A model generated the notes under the pieces. The model ran no database searches, was not told where the DNA came from, and saw nothing but the letters and a program-made list of their open reading frames with translations. A DNA stretch of 64,000 nt from Roseiterribacter gracilis. GTDB lineage: Bacteria > Pseudomonadota > Alphaproteobacteria > BOG-932 > Roseiterribacteraceae. Below are positions 25,936 to 34,084 of this stretch, in pieces. Position numbers and translations under genes: made by a program. The stretch spans positions 2,976,001 through 3,040,000 of the forward strand of contig BOPV01000001.1 of assembly GCA_018332375.1 (NCBI GenBank), given 5' to 3'. The first letter of the stretch is position 1, and every line of letters begins with the position of its first letter.

Positions 25936-27078
25936 TCAGCTGGTGACGTTTTTGGGCTTCAGCAGCCACAGGCTGCCGCGGCTTTTCATCCGGCCAGCCG
26001 CGTCTTCGGCCTGGGCGCCTGGTCCCCAGAAGAGGTCGCCACGCACAGCACCCTGAATGGCGCCGCCAGTATCCTGCGCGACGACCAACCGGCGCAGTCG
26101 TCCGCTTCCGCGTGGATCTTCGCAATCGAGCCACAGCGGTGTGTCGAGCGGGATGAATTTGGTGTCGACCGCCAGCGACCGGCCCGGCGTCAGTGCGATG
26201 TTCGACGTGCCGGTTGCGGGCTTGTTGGTCAGCTGGAAGAAAATGTTCGACGGATTGCTGTCGAGAATTTCGCGCACCCGCGCCGGGTTGGCGGCGAGCC
26301 AGGCGCGGATCGCGGGCATCGACACTGTGTCGGCGTCCAGCGCGCCCTGCGCGACCAGCACTTTGCCGATCGGCACGTAGGGTCGGCCGTTGCCGGCCGC
26401 GTAGCCGATGCGCTGAATGCGCCCGTCGGGATAGCGGATGCGACCTGAGCCCTGAATTTCGAGCACGAACAGCGCGACCGGATCTTCGGCCCAGGCGATG
26501 ATCGGTGCGCGCGCGCCAAGTCCGCTGCGTGCGATCTGTGCGCGGTCGTCATACGGAATCAGTTTCCCGTCTTGCACACGGCCGGAAACACGCTGTCCTG
26601 CCAGCGTGTCGCGAAACTGGCCGAGATCGACGGTGATCAAATCGGTGGGCTTGCCGTAAATCGGTACCGTTGCGCGTGCGGTCTTTTCCGGTGCGCCGGC
26701 GATTTCGGGTTCGTAATAGCCGGTGAACAGCCCATCGCTTTTTCCGTCGGGCGTTTCCATGCGCAGCGCTTCGAAATTGCGCAGCAACGACGCGCGGAAA
26801 TCGCTGTCGCGTTTGATGTCGGCGCATGCCGCGCGCCACGCACCGACCGTGCCTGCAACGCCGTCAGGGCCGACTTTTGCTTTGCTGTCGCCGCGATCGA
26901 ACCGCGCGCAGCTGGCGAGCACGGCGTCGCGCGCATCGCCGATTTTGTCGTCGCTCCACCCCGGCAATTGATCAAGCGCGACGGTGCGCGGCGGCGCATG
27001 CTGCGCGCACGACGCCAGGGCGAAGCTGGCGAGAAGAACGAAGGTACGAAGGAACGATGCGCGCTTGGTGGCGCGCAT
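25936..27078 (-). CDS. mltA: membrane-bound lytic murein transglycosylase A
   Basis: 380 residues from ATG at 27078, whose AT is shared with the TGA of the upstream Tim44-like gene. A lipoprotein signal ends in LLASFALASC (lipobox before Cys). MltA and 3D domains follow: LFTGYYEPEIAG, FVLEIQGSGRIRYPDGRIQR, and near the end VVAQDTGGAIQGAVRGDLFW with the catalytic Asp expected in DTGGAI/GDxFxG. It cleaves glycan strands to 1,6-anhydro products at the outer membrane. The extra 24 codons upstream of the start lie inside the Tim44-like gene and were dropped. Confidence 0.94.
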   Translation of the reverse strand: MRATKRASFLRTFVLLASFALASCAQHAPPRTVALDQLPGWSDDKIGDARDAVLASCARFDRGDSKAKVGPDGVAGTVGAWRAACADIKRDSDFRASLLRNFEALRMETPDGKSDGLFTGYYEPEIAGAPEKTARATVPIYGKPTDLITVDLGQFRDTLAGQRVSGRVQDGKLIPYDDRAQIARSGLGARAPIIAWAEDPVALFVLEIQGSGRIRYPDGRIQRIGYAAGNGRPYVPIGKVLVAQGALDADTVSMPAIRAWLAANPARVREILDSNPSNIFFQLTNKPATGTSNIALTPGRSLAVDTKFIPLDTPLWLDCEDPRGSGRLRRLVVAQDTGGAIQGAVRGDLFWGPGAQAEDAAGRMKSRGSLWLLKPKNVTS

Positions 27079-27746
27079 CAGTTGGGCTGGTCGGTGGCGA
27101 CGAGCTGCCAGTTCGGATCTTTCGAACGCGGGTCGCGCGCAAAGGTCCACAGATCGATGATTTCAATCGGCTGCGTCGTGTCGCCTTCGACGATCGCACC
27201 CGACGCGTCGCGCACGGCGTGGATCTGTTGCGAGACGAACCGGATATCGACCTGCGTCTGGCCGTTGATCACGCGCGCATCTTCGAGATCGGCGTCGACC
27301 GTGCCGCGCAATTCCGTCAGCAACGTATGGCCGCTGCGATTGCGGGCTTCGACGGCGGCGGAAAAGTCGTTGTAGAGCGACGGGCCCAGCAGCGTTTTCA
27401 GCGTGCCGAGATCGCCCGCGGCAAAAGCCTGCACGATCATCTGGAACGCAGTCTTGGCGCCGGCGAGGAAATGCTTTTCGTCAAAGCTGGGATCCGCGAC
27501 GCGCAGATTTTGTACACGCGCTTCCAGCGAAAGCGGCAAATCGGACGGTGCGGCCGCAACCGGTCCGAGTTGGGTCGGCGCCGCAACCGGCGCGCGATCG
27601 ACGAAAGCAGGGTCGGGCGTCGCAAACGGATTGGCGCGCGGCTGTTCTTCCCCTGTCCGGCGGCCCAGCACCGCGCGCAGGCGCAGCACGAGGAACACCG
27701 CAATCGCGGCGAAGATCACCAGATCCAAGAGAGTGTTCGAGCCCAA
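27078..27746 (-). CDS. Tim44/TimA-like domain inner-membrane protein
   Basis: 222 residues starting at TTG 27746. An in-frame TAA two codons upstream leaves no other start before the membrane anchor. One N-terminal membrane helix (LLDLVIFAAIAVFLVLRLRA) is followed by a Pro/Ala linker and a Tim44-like domain (HFLAGAKTAFQMIVQAFAAG, TLKTLLGPSLYNDF, VDADLEDARVINGQTQVDI). Bacterial members are relatives of the mitochondrial import component Tim44; their exact task is not settled. It is translationally coupled to mltA. Confidence 0.9.
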   Translation of the reverse strand: MGSNTLLDLVIFAAIAVFLVLRLRAVLGRRTGEEQPRANPFATPDPAFVDRAPVAAPTQLGPVAAAPSDLPLSLEARVQNLRVADPSFDEKHFLAGAKTAFQMIVQAFAAGDLGTLKTLLGPSLYNDFSAAVEARNRSGHTLLTELRGTVDADLEDARVINGQTQVDIRFVSQQIHAVRDASGAIVEGDTTQPIEIIDLWTFARDPRSKDPNWQLVATDQPN

Positions 27747-27925
27747 CGCTTATATACTCGCCTTCATACGTCTGCCGGCCGACCTGGTTGGATGGGTGCC
27801 GGGCAATCCCCATCTCGACTTGTCGAACAAGCGTCCAGACACCTGTCTGTCCCTAGGTAGGCCCGGCCACTGGCCAAGACAAGTTTTCGCACAGTTTCCG
27901 CCCGAACTACGTGAGCTTTTTGGTG

Positions 27926-28399
27926 ATGAACCCCTTGGCACTGCTTCTGCTCTGGCCACTGCTTGAACTGGTCGTGCTGATTTTCGTCGGCGACGCGATT
28001 GGTGCGCTGCCGACCTTGGGATTGCTGCTGCTGAGTGCGCTGATCGGTATGGCGTTGTTGCGCGGTCGCGGCCTGGTGCGCGTCGCCACGGCCTTGGCCG
28101 AGGGTCCGTCGCGCGCGGCGTTCAGCCGCGCAACCGGCGGCTTCGCGGATATCGCCGCCGGTCTGCTGTTCCTGATCCCGGGTTTCCTCAGCGATCTCGC
28201 TGCGGTGGCGTTGCTGTTGCCGCCGGTGCAGCGCTGGCTGGCCAAAACGCTGGTCCCGCGCAACGCGGGCCAGGGCGTGCCCGACGTGCTGGAGGGCACC
28301 TTTGTCCGGGTCGACGATGGTTGGCGGGACGGGCCGGCCGTGCTAGCTCCCGCGGCTCCCGAAGACCGACCGAAGACGGAAAGATTTCCCGAACCATGA
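27926..28399 (+). CDS. FxsA family membrane protein
   Basis: 157 residues from ATG at 27926; a GTG five codons upstream (27911) is an alternative. Four hydrophobic segments occur in the first ~120 residues (LALLLLWPLLELVVLIFVGD, TLGLLLLSALIGMALL, ADIAAGLLFLIPGFLSDLAA), and the loop LIPGFLSD is the FxsA hallmark. E. coli FxsA relieves phage T7 exclusion by F, but its cell role is unknown. The stop overlaps the secB start (ATGA). Confidence 0.9.
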   Translation: MNPLALLLLWPLLELVVLIFVGDAIGALPTLGLLLLSALIGMALLRGRGLVRVATALAEGPSRAAFSRATGGFADIAAGLLFLIPGFLSDLAAVALLLPPVQRWLAKTLVPRNAGQGVPDVLEGTFVRVDDGWRDGPAVLAPAAPEDRPKTERFPEP

Positions 28400-28887
28400 C
28401 CGACACTACCGCAGACGCGGCGAACGAAGCGCCGAACTACGGCATCACGATCAACGCGCAGTACGTGAAGGATCTGTCGTTCGAAAATCCGAACTTCCTG
28501 GCCGCGATGCAGCCCAAGAGCCAAGCGCCCGAAGTACAGATCAATCTTGGTGTGCGCGCCAATTCGGTCGGGCAGGATTCCTACGAAGTGATCCTCGACG
28601 TGCGCGCGCAGGCGGGCCGTGAGGACAAAGTCGATTTCCTGATCGAGCTTGCCTATGCCGGCGTCTTCACCTTGACCGGCATTCCGCCCGAACATCTCGA
28701 GCCGGTGTTGTTCATCGAAGGTCCGCGCCTGCTGTTCCCGTTCGCGCGCGCGATCGTTGCCGACGTGACGCGCGACGGTGGCTTCCCGCCGCTGATGCTG
28801 AACCCGATCGACTTCGTCGACCTGTTCCGCCGTCGCCAGGCCGAAGTGGCGCAGAACGCTGACTCGGCGACCTCGACGGTCAACTAA
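28396..28887 (+). CDS. secB: protein-export chaperone SecB
   Basis: 163 residues from ATG at 28396. INAQYVKDLSFENPNFLAAM, VRANSVGQDSYEVILDVRAQ and LLFPFARAIVADVTRDGGFP with LMLNPIDFVDLFRRR are conserved SecB segments. It forms a tetramer that holds preproteins unfolded and passes them to SecA. It overlaps fxsA before it and shares one base with the MazG-like gene after it. Confidence 0.96.
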   Translation: MTDTTADAANEAPNYGITINAQYVKDLSFENPNFLAAMQPKSQAPEVQINLGVRANSVGQDSYEVILDVRAQAGREDKVDFLIELAYAGVFTLTGIPPEHLEPVLFIEGPRLLFPFARAIVADVTRDGGFPPLMLNPIDFVDLFRRRQAEVAQNADSATSTVN

Positions 28888-29201
28888 TGACTCTGGCGTC
28901 GGACAAGGAAAGCGAAGCGTCGATTCAGCAATGGGCGCGTGACGCGTTCGGTCCGGCGCCCAATCCATCGCGCATCGCAGCGCGCGCCAATGAAGAAATG
29001 GCCGAGCTGTTGATGGCGGTGAATGGCGACGCGCTGGTGCCCGCCGAGATCGCGTCGGAATGTGCCGACATCGTCATCATGATGTGCCGCATGGCCGATC
29101 GACTGGGCTTCGACCTGGGCCACGCGGTCGACGAAAAGATGCGCATCAACCGCGCCCGCCGCTGGGTCGTCGAAGACGGCGTCGGCAAACACGTCGCCTA
29201 A
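28887..29201 (+). CDS. MazG-like nucleotide pyrophosphohydrolase
   Basis: 104 residues; ATG shares its A with the secB TAA. The all-alpha NTP pyrophosphatase metal motif is visible as ANEEMAELLMAVNG followed by ASECADIVIMMCRMAD (ExxE...ExxD). These enzymes hydrolyse (d)NTPs or modified nucleotides to monophosphates. The substrate cannot be predicted. It converges on dnaQ with a 4-base overlap of the ends. Confidence 0.85.
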   Translation: MTLASDKESEASIQQWARDAFGPAPNPSRIAARANEEMAELLMAVNGDALVPAEIASECADIVIMMCRMADRLGFDLGHAVDEKMRINRARRWVVEDGVGKHVA

Positions 29202-29869
29202 CTAAGCCAGACCGGGTCTTTCAGCGTCGCGAGCAAGGCGGCGTGGGCTTCGAGTTCTTCCGCGCTCGGTGCGTGCGGACGTGGCGGTCGGGCAACCAGC
29301 GTCGCCGTCGTTGCATGCGCGGCCGCGGCGCGTTCGGCCGCCAGCACCAAGGTTGGCTGCCGTCCGCCCATCATTTCCAGATAGCATTCGGCTAGAAGCT
29401 GCGCGTCGAGCAGCGCGCCGTGCAAGGTGCGCGCGGAATTGTCGATCGCGAAGCGGCGGCACAGCGCGTCGAGGCTGGCGGGCGATCCCGGATATTTGCG
29501 CCGCGCCAGTTTGACCGTGCAGGTGGCGCGCGTCGGCGGCAGAGTCGGAAATCCGATCCGCGCAAATTCGGCATTGAGAAATCCGACGTCGAAGTCGGCG
29601 TTGTGAATGATCAAACGCGCATCGCCGAGAAACTCGATCAGCTCTTCGACGATCTGGTCAAAGCGCGGCTTGTCTTTGAGATGCTCGTTGGTGATGCCAT
29701 GCACCGCTGTCGCTTCGGCTTCGATCGCCATGTCGGGATTGAGATACTGGTGAAACGTCCGGTTGGTCGGCACGTGGTTCACCAGCTCGATCGCGCCGAT
29801 CTCGATGATGCGGTGGCCCGCCAGCGGGTCGAGTCCGGTCGTTTCGGTATCGAGAACGATCTCGCGCAT
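29198..29869 (-). CDS. dnaQ: DNA polymerase III epsilon subunit (proofreading exonuclease)
   Basis: 223 residues from ATG at 29869 (a TTG lies one codon before). Exonuclease motifs: MREIVLDTETTGLDPLAGHR (Exo I, DxE), LIIHNADFDVGFLNAEFARI (Exo II), LHGALLDAQLLAECYLEM (Exo III, HxxxxD). The C-terminal ~45 residues are the alpha-binding tail. It directly follows coaE (stop at 29873) in the conserved dnaQ-coaE-aroE-maf block next to the presumed origin. Confidence 0.96.
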   Translation of the reverse strand: MREIVLDTETTGLDPLAGHRIIEIGAIELVNHVPTNRTFHQYLNPDMAIEAEATAVHGITNEHLKDKPRFDQIVEELIEFLGDARLIIHNADFDVGFLNAEFARIGFPTLPPTRATCTVKLARRKYPGSPASLDALCRRFAIDNSARTLHGALLDAQLLAECYLEMMGGRQPTLVLAAERAAAAHATTATLVARPPRPHAPSAEELEAHAALLATLKDPVWLS

Positions 29870-29872
29870 CAA

Positions 29873-30511
29873 CTAGAGCTTCCGCTTCGGAACATAGGCG
29901 CGCGGCGGCCAACACCGCGCCGGACGATTCTTCGCTTCACCTAGCGCGCGACGCAAGAGTCGCAAGGTCACGCCCCGCGGCTGGCCGGTCGAAAGCACCA
30001 GATCGGCATGACGTCGGCGCACCGTGTCGGAGGTCTGGCGCGCGACGATCCCGTGCAGCTTGTCGGCATTCATGCCCGGCCGGCGCAATGCGCGCTGCAG
30101 CTGCAGAAAGCGCGGCGCGCTGGTCACCAGAATGAAATCGACCTCGCGCCACAGGCCGCCTTCGAACAGCAGCGGCACGTCCAGCGCGACCAGCTTGGCG
30201 CCGCGCCGTGCTGCCTGCAGCAGAAAGCGTTTCGTATCCTGGCGCACCAGCGGATGAACGATCGCTTCCAGCCGCACCAGCGCGTCGCGATCGCCGAACA
30301 CGCGCGCGCCCAGCGCAGCGCGATCGACTTCGTTGCCGGTGACGACGCCGGGAAATTCCTTGTCGATTGCGGGCACGGCGCGCCCGTTCGGTCCCAGCAG
30401 ACGATGCACCGACGCGTCGGAATCATGCACCGGTACGCCGAGCCGACGCAGCGCCTTGGTCGCGGTCGATTTGCCCGTCGCAATGCCGCCAGTGAGGCCG
30501 AGAACGATCAG
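29873..30511 (-). CDS. coaE: dephospho-CoA kinase, apparent CTG start
   Basis: 212 residues if translation starts at CTG 30511, which overlaps the aroE TGA in a CTGA. The P-loop follows at once (LIVLGLTGGIATGKSTATKA), so the start must be upstream of it. There is no ATG, GTG or TTG in frame between the P-loop and well inside aroE. Other family features are HDSDASVHRLL, KLVALDVPLLFEGG and LHGIVARQ. It phosphorylates dephospho-CoA in the last step of CoA synthesis. The non-standard start, or an ATC next to it, is inference from the sequence; translational coupling to aroE would supply the ribosome. Confidence 0.88.
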   Translation of the reverse strand: MIVLGLTGGIATGKSTATKALRRLGVPVHDSDASVHRLLGPNGRAVPAIDKEFPGVVTGNEVDRAALGARVFGDRDALVRLEAIVHPLVRQDTKRFLLQAARRGAKLVALDVPLLFEGGLWREVDFILVTSAPRFLQLQRALRRPGMNADKLHGIVARQTSDTVRRRHADLVLSTGQPRGVTLRLLRRALGEAKNRPARCWPPRAYVPKRKL

Positions 30512-31305
30512 TCGAGCACCGCGCGACGCAGCGCGTCGTCCACCACCGGTCGAACGCCGAACCAGGTTTCGAACGCAGGCACGGCCTGGTGCAGCAACAT
30601 ACCAAGCCCGTCGACGGCAACGTTGCCGCGTGCGCGCGCGGCCGCCAGCAACGGCGTTTCGAGCGGCGCGTAAACGAGATCGGTCACGACTGCGTCGCGC
30701 GGCAACGAGTCCAACGACACGTCCAGCGGATCGTGTCCTGTCATACCGAGACTGGTCGCATTCACCAGCAGCGCGCTGTCGCTGAAATCCCAATCGCCCC
30801 AATGGAAAAGATCGACGTTGCCGAGCTTCTCGGCCAGCGCTTCGGCGCGTGCGGCGGTACGATTGGCAACCCGCACGCGCGCGCCGGCGCGTTGCAGTGC
30901 ATCGATCACCGACAGCGATGCACCGCCGGCGCCCAGCACGGTCGCAACGCCGCCGTTCCAGGCCGGCGCGCCCGCGCGCAGATTGGCGACGAATCCGTCG
31001 CCATCGGTCGAACGGCCTTCGATCTTGCCGTCGCGAAACACCAGCAGATTGCAGCTGCCGGTGCGCGCCACCGACGGGTGCACTTCGTCGAGCAGCGACA
31101 CGACGCGTTCTTTGTGCGGAATAGTGACGTTCAAGCCGGCCCAGCCTTCGCTGGCCAAACGTCGTACGTCGTCCTGCAACCGGTCTGGCGGGATTGCGAT
31201 CGCTTCGTAGGAACCCGCGACGCCGTAACGTTGCAGCCAATGGCCGTGCAGCCGCGGCGAACGCGACTGCGCAATCGGCCAGCCGATGACGCCAGCGCGC
31301 TTCAT
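30508..31305 (-). CDS. aroE: shikimate dehydrogenase
   Basis: 265 residues from ATG at 31305, sharing ATGA with the maf stop. GVIGWPIAQSRSPRLHGHWL, GLNVTIPHKE (catalytic Lys), NATSLGMTG and the NADP-binding loop ATVLGAGGASLSVIDALQRA with ANRTAARAE are typical AroE. It reduces 3-dehydroshikimate in aromatic amino acid synthesis. Confidence 0.96.
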   Translation of the reverse strand: MKRAGVIGWPIAQSRSPRLHGHWLQRYGVAGSYEAIAIPPDRLQDDVRRLASEGWAGLNVTIPHKERVVSLLDEVHPSVARTGSCNLLVFRDGKIEGRSTDGDGFVANLRAGAPAWNGGVATVLGAGGASLSVIDALQRAGARVRVANRTAARAEALAEKLGNVDLFHWGDWDFSDSALLVNATSLGMTGHDPLDVSLDSLPRDAVVTDLVYAPLETPLLAAARARGNVAVDGLGMLLHQAVPAFETWFGVRPVVDDALRRAVLD

Positions 31306-31892
31306 GCCGCAAGCGCGCCGCGCGCGCGCAGAAAATCGAGCAGCGGCAGCAGCGGCAGGCCGAGGATCGTGAAGAAGTCGCCTTCGATGCGATGAAACAG
31401 CTGCACGCCGCGACCTTCGAGCTGATAGCCGCCGACCGAGGTGAACACCGCTTCGCCGACCGTATCGAGATAGTCGTCGAGAAACGCGTCGCTGAAATTG
31501 CGCATCGTCAGCCGCGCTGCTTCGGTCGTGTGCCACAGACGTTCGCCGTTCAGCGCCACGACGGCGCAGCTGATCAGACGGTGCGTCTTGCCGCGCAAAC
31601 TCTGCAGCTGCGCGCGCGCGGTTGCCCGATCGGGTGATTTATCGAACCAGGCGCCGTCGCATTCGAGCATCTGATCGGCGCCGATCACCAGCGCGCCCGG
31701 ATGTTTCGATGAGATGCGCAACGCCTTCAATTCCGCCAGCGCTTCGGCGGCGCGTTCGACCGGAACTTGTTCGGCTTTGAGCGCCAGTTTGACTTCGTCT
31801 TCGTCGACGCGTGCAGGGTCGATGTCGATGTGCAGTCCGGCGGACTCCAACATCTGTTTGCGCGTCACGCTCGCCGAGGCGAGAACGATCAT
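31302..31892 (-). CDS. maf: Maf family nucleotide pyrophosphatase
   Basis: 196 residues from ATG at 31892. MIVLASASVTRKQMLESAGL is the Maf N-terminal signature (S-x-S-x-R-x-x-x-L), with LVIGADQMLECDG and TVGEAVFTSVGGYQLEGRGV further on. These enzymes hydrolyse non-canonical or standard nucleoside triphosphates. It lies 5 bases after ppsR and overlaps aroE by 4 bases. ADQ in place of the more usual ADT is noted but common in this subgroup. Confidence 0.93.
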   Translation of the reverse strand: MIVLASASVTRKQMLESAGLHIDIDPARVDEDEVKLALKAEQVPVERAAEALAELKALRISSKHPGALVIGADQMLECDGAWFDKSPDRATARAQLQSLRGKTHRLISCAVVALNGERLWHTTEAARLTMRNFSDAFLDDYLDTVGEAVFTSVGGYQLEGRGVQLFHRIEGDFFTILGLPLLPLLDFLRARGALAA

Positions 31893-31897
31893 GGTGG

Positions 31898-32737
31898 TCA
31901 CGCCGACGGGGATGGTTGGGTTTCCGCCTGCGCCGTGCGGCGGGCGAGGATCTTGATGATCTCGGCCGCGGTCTCTTCGATCGAGCGACGCGTGACATCG
32001 ATCACTGGCCAGCCTTGCTTGGCGTAGAAGCGGCGCGCTTCGTTGACTTCGTTGCGCACCGCTTCGGGATCCACATAGGACGTGATCTCGGGCTGGTTGA
32101 GCAGGCGCAAACGGTTGCGACGGATCTGCACCAGACGTTCGGGATCTTCGGTCAGGCCGACGATCAGCGGCCGCGTCGCACGCACCAGCTCTTCCGGCAG
32201 GCCTTGCCCGGGCACGTACGGCACGTTGGCGGCTTTGATGCCGCGATTGGCGAGATAGATCGACGTCGGCGTCTTCGAGGTGCGCGACACGCCGACCAGA
32301 ATCACGTCGGCCTGGTCGAGCTTCCACACCGATTGGCCGTCATCGTTGGACAGCGCGAAATCCATCGCTTCCATGCGATTGAAATACTGCTCGTTCAGCA
32401 TGTGCTGCCGGCCCGGCTGGGCCCGCGATTCCAAGCCCAGATACTGACCCAGTCCAGCCAAGGTCGGATCGAGGATCGGCACGCACGGTACTTGCAGCGC
32501 GCGGCATGCCGTTTCCAGCGTTACGCGCAGGTCGGGGTCGACCAACGTGTAGAGCACGATGCCCGGGTGATCCTTGATCCCCTCGATTGCCAGATTGAGC
32601 TGCCGTTCGGTTCGGACGAGATTCCAGAAATGCTCGACCGCATGGACTTCATCGAACTGCGCGACGCACGCCCGCGCGACGCTGATCACGGTTTCGCCGG
32701 TCGCGTCGGAGACAAGATGGAGATGGAACTCGCGCAT
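31898..32737 (-). CDS. ppsR: PEP synthase / PPDK regulatory protein (kinase-pyrophosphorylase)
   Basis: 279 residues from ATG at 32737; a GTG one codon upstream is possible. FHLHLVSDATGETVISVARA is the family start, and DVILVGVSRTSKTPTSIYLA holds the P-loop (GVSRTSKT). Proteins of this DUF299 family reversibly phosphorylate PEP synthase or pyruvate phosphate dikinase using ADP. It borders the hemE intergenic region, the same position as in many alphaproteobacterial origins. Confidence 0.95.
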   Translation of the reverse strand: MREFHLHLVSDATGETVISVARACVAQFDEVHAVEHFWNLVRTERQLNLAIEGIKDHPGIVLYTLVDPDLRVTLETACRALQVPCVPILDPTLAGLGQYLGLESRAQPGRQHMLNEQYFNRMEAMDFALSNDDGQSVWKLDQADVILVGVSRTSKTPTSIYLANRGIKAANVPYVPGQGLPEELVRATRPLIVGLTEDPERLVQIRRNRLRLLNQPEITSYVDPEAVRNEVNEARRFYAKQGWPVIDVTRRSIEETAAEIIKILARRTAQAETQPSPSA

Positions 32738-33049
32738 CACAGCCTGTGGACGAATGTGGATAAGAGGCGGTTTTCGACCAAACCGCCAAAACTGTTCAAA
32801 CGGGCCCGGATCCTATCCGTCGGCTTGGAGGGCTGCGAACGGAATCTCCGCGTTGCTGCCGCGATCTGCGCACAGACTTTGTCCCCGCTATTCACAGCGC
32901 ATAGCGTGGCAAGGATAGGCGGGCTTCGTCCCCGCTTTCGCCCCCAACAACGTTTGGTGGATCAGACTGGGGACAGATCGTCGCTCGACGGGGATCCCCG
33001 ACTCTCCCCCATATCCTCAAGCAACAACCATCCCTAAGACATCTTAGAT
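32738..33049. other. candidate chromosomal replication origin (oriC) between ppsR and hemE
   Basis: This 312-base gap between divergent ppsR and hemE contains a perfect DnaA box on the minus strand (TGTGGATAA at 32755-32763) and near-boxes TGTGGACGA (32745-32753), CTATTCACA (32888-32896) and GGTGGATCA. It also holds a hairpin GGCGGTTT / AAACCGCC (32766-32787), a GGGGATCCCC palindrome (32990-32999) and GANTC methylation sites at 32842 and 33000. Origins next to hemE are known in several Alphaproteobacteria. Genes read away from it on both sides, and parAB with parS lies ~15 kb off. No AT-rich unwinding tract is obvious except the last ~35 bases before hemE. Promoters for both genes must also lie here. 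Confidence 0.6.
32755..32763 (-). promoter_or_regulatory. DnaA box (TTATCCACA on minus strand)
   Basis: Exact match to the DnaA consensus TTATCCACA read on the minus strand, 18 bases upstream of ppsR within the ppsR-hemE gap. A near-match (TGTGGACGA) sits ten bases to the left in the same orientation. Confidence 0.75.
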
Positions 33050-34084
33050 ATGAGGGAAGGAAATCCGGGAAAACCCGATCGCGCCTTGCTTGGCGTGCTC
33101 AACGGCGATGTCATCGAACCACCGCCGATCTGGATGATGCGGCAAGCGGGCCGGTACCTGCCCGAGTATCGCGAGATCCGGAAACGCGCGCCGAACTTCC
33201 TCGGCTTTTGTTTCGATCCCGACCTTGCGACCGAAGCAACCTTGCAGCCGATCCGTCGCTACGGCTTCGACGCAGCGATTTTGTTTTCCGACATTCTGAC
33301 CGTGCCGCACGCGCTGGGGTCGAACGTCTGGTTTGCCGAAGGCGAAGGTCCGCGTCTGGATCCGGTGCGCGACACGGCAGCGGTCGAAGCGCTCAGATTC
33401 GACCCTGCGAAGCTCGCTGCGGTGTACGAGACGGTACGTCGGGTACGGCGTGACCTGCCGGCGCAAACGACGCTCCTGGGCTTCGCTGGTGCGCCCTGGA
33501 CGGTTGCCGCCTACATGGTCGAAGGATCCGGTAGCCGCGATTGGGTCGAGACCAAACGTTGGGCCTACGCCAATACCGGCTTTGATCGTCTGATCGACAG
33601 GCTGGTCGACGCGACCGTCGAACATCTGGCGCTGCAGCTCGAAGCAGGCGCCGATGCGGTGCAAATCTTCGACAGCTGGGCCGGTGCGCTGGATCCGGCC
33701 GGGTTTGAGAAATTCGTGATCGAACCAACGCAGCGCATCGTCGGCCGTCTGAAAGATCGTGTGCCCGGTGCGCGCATCATCGGATTTCCGCGCCAGGCCG
33801 GCGCCTTGTATCCGCGTTACGCCGATGCGACCGGCGTCGATGGTTTGTCGCTCGACACCAGCGTGCCGCTCAACTGGGCGGTGGGTGCGATCAAGAACGT
33901 GGCGCTGCAAGGCAATCTCGATCCGTTGCGTCTGCTGGCCGGCGGTACATCGCTCGACGCGGCGATCGATGCGATCCGCCAGGCGATGCGCGGACGACGT
34001 TTCATCTTCAATCTCGGGCACGGCGTGTTGCCGCCGACGCCGATCGAGCATGTCGCGCAACTTGTGGAGCGCGTACGCGGATGA
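33050..34084 (+). CDS. hemE: uroporphyrinogen decarboxylase
   Basis: 344 residues from ATG at 33050. PPPIWMMRQAGRYLPEYREI is the HemE signature with the substrate-binding Arg. FSDILTVPHALG, GFAGAPWTVAAYMVEG and FDSWAGALDP follow, and the end FNLGHGVLPPTPIEHVAQLV is diagnostic. It converts uroporphyrinogen III to coproporphyrinogen III. It overlaps hemH by 4 bases. A short palindromic element CTAAGA-CA-TCTTAG lies immediately upstream (33034-33047). Confidence 0.97.
   Translation: MREGNPGKPDRALLGVLNGDVIEPPPIWMMRQAGRYLPEYREIRKRAPNFLGFCFDPDLATEATLQPIRRYGFDAAILFSDILTVPHALGSNVWFAEGEGPRLDPVRDTAAVEALRFDPAKLAAVYETVRRVRRDLPAQTTLLGFAGAPWTVAAYMVEGSGSRDWVETKRWAYANTGFDRLIDRLVDATVEHLALQLEAGADAVQIFDSWAGALDPAGFEKFVIEPTQRIVGRLKDRVPGARIIGFPRQAGALYPRYADATGVDGLSLDTSVPLNWAVGAIKNVALQGNLDPLRLLAGGTSLDAAIDAIRQAMRGRRFIFNLGHGVLPPTPIEHVAQLVERVRG

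Noticed and set aside
32990..32999. GGGGATCCCC palindrome as a regulatory site for hemE
   Set aside because: Ten bases, no known factor, and the gap is GC-rich; kept only as part of the origin description.
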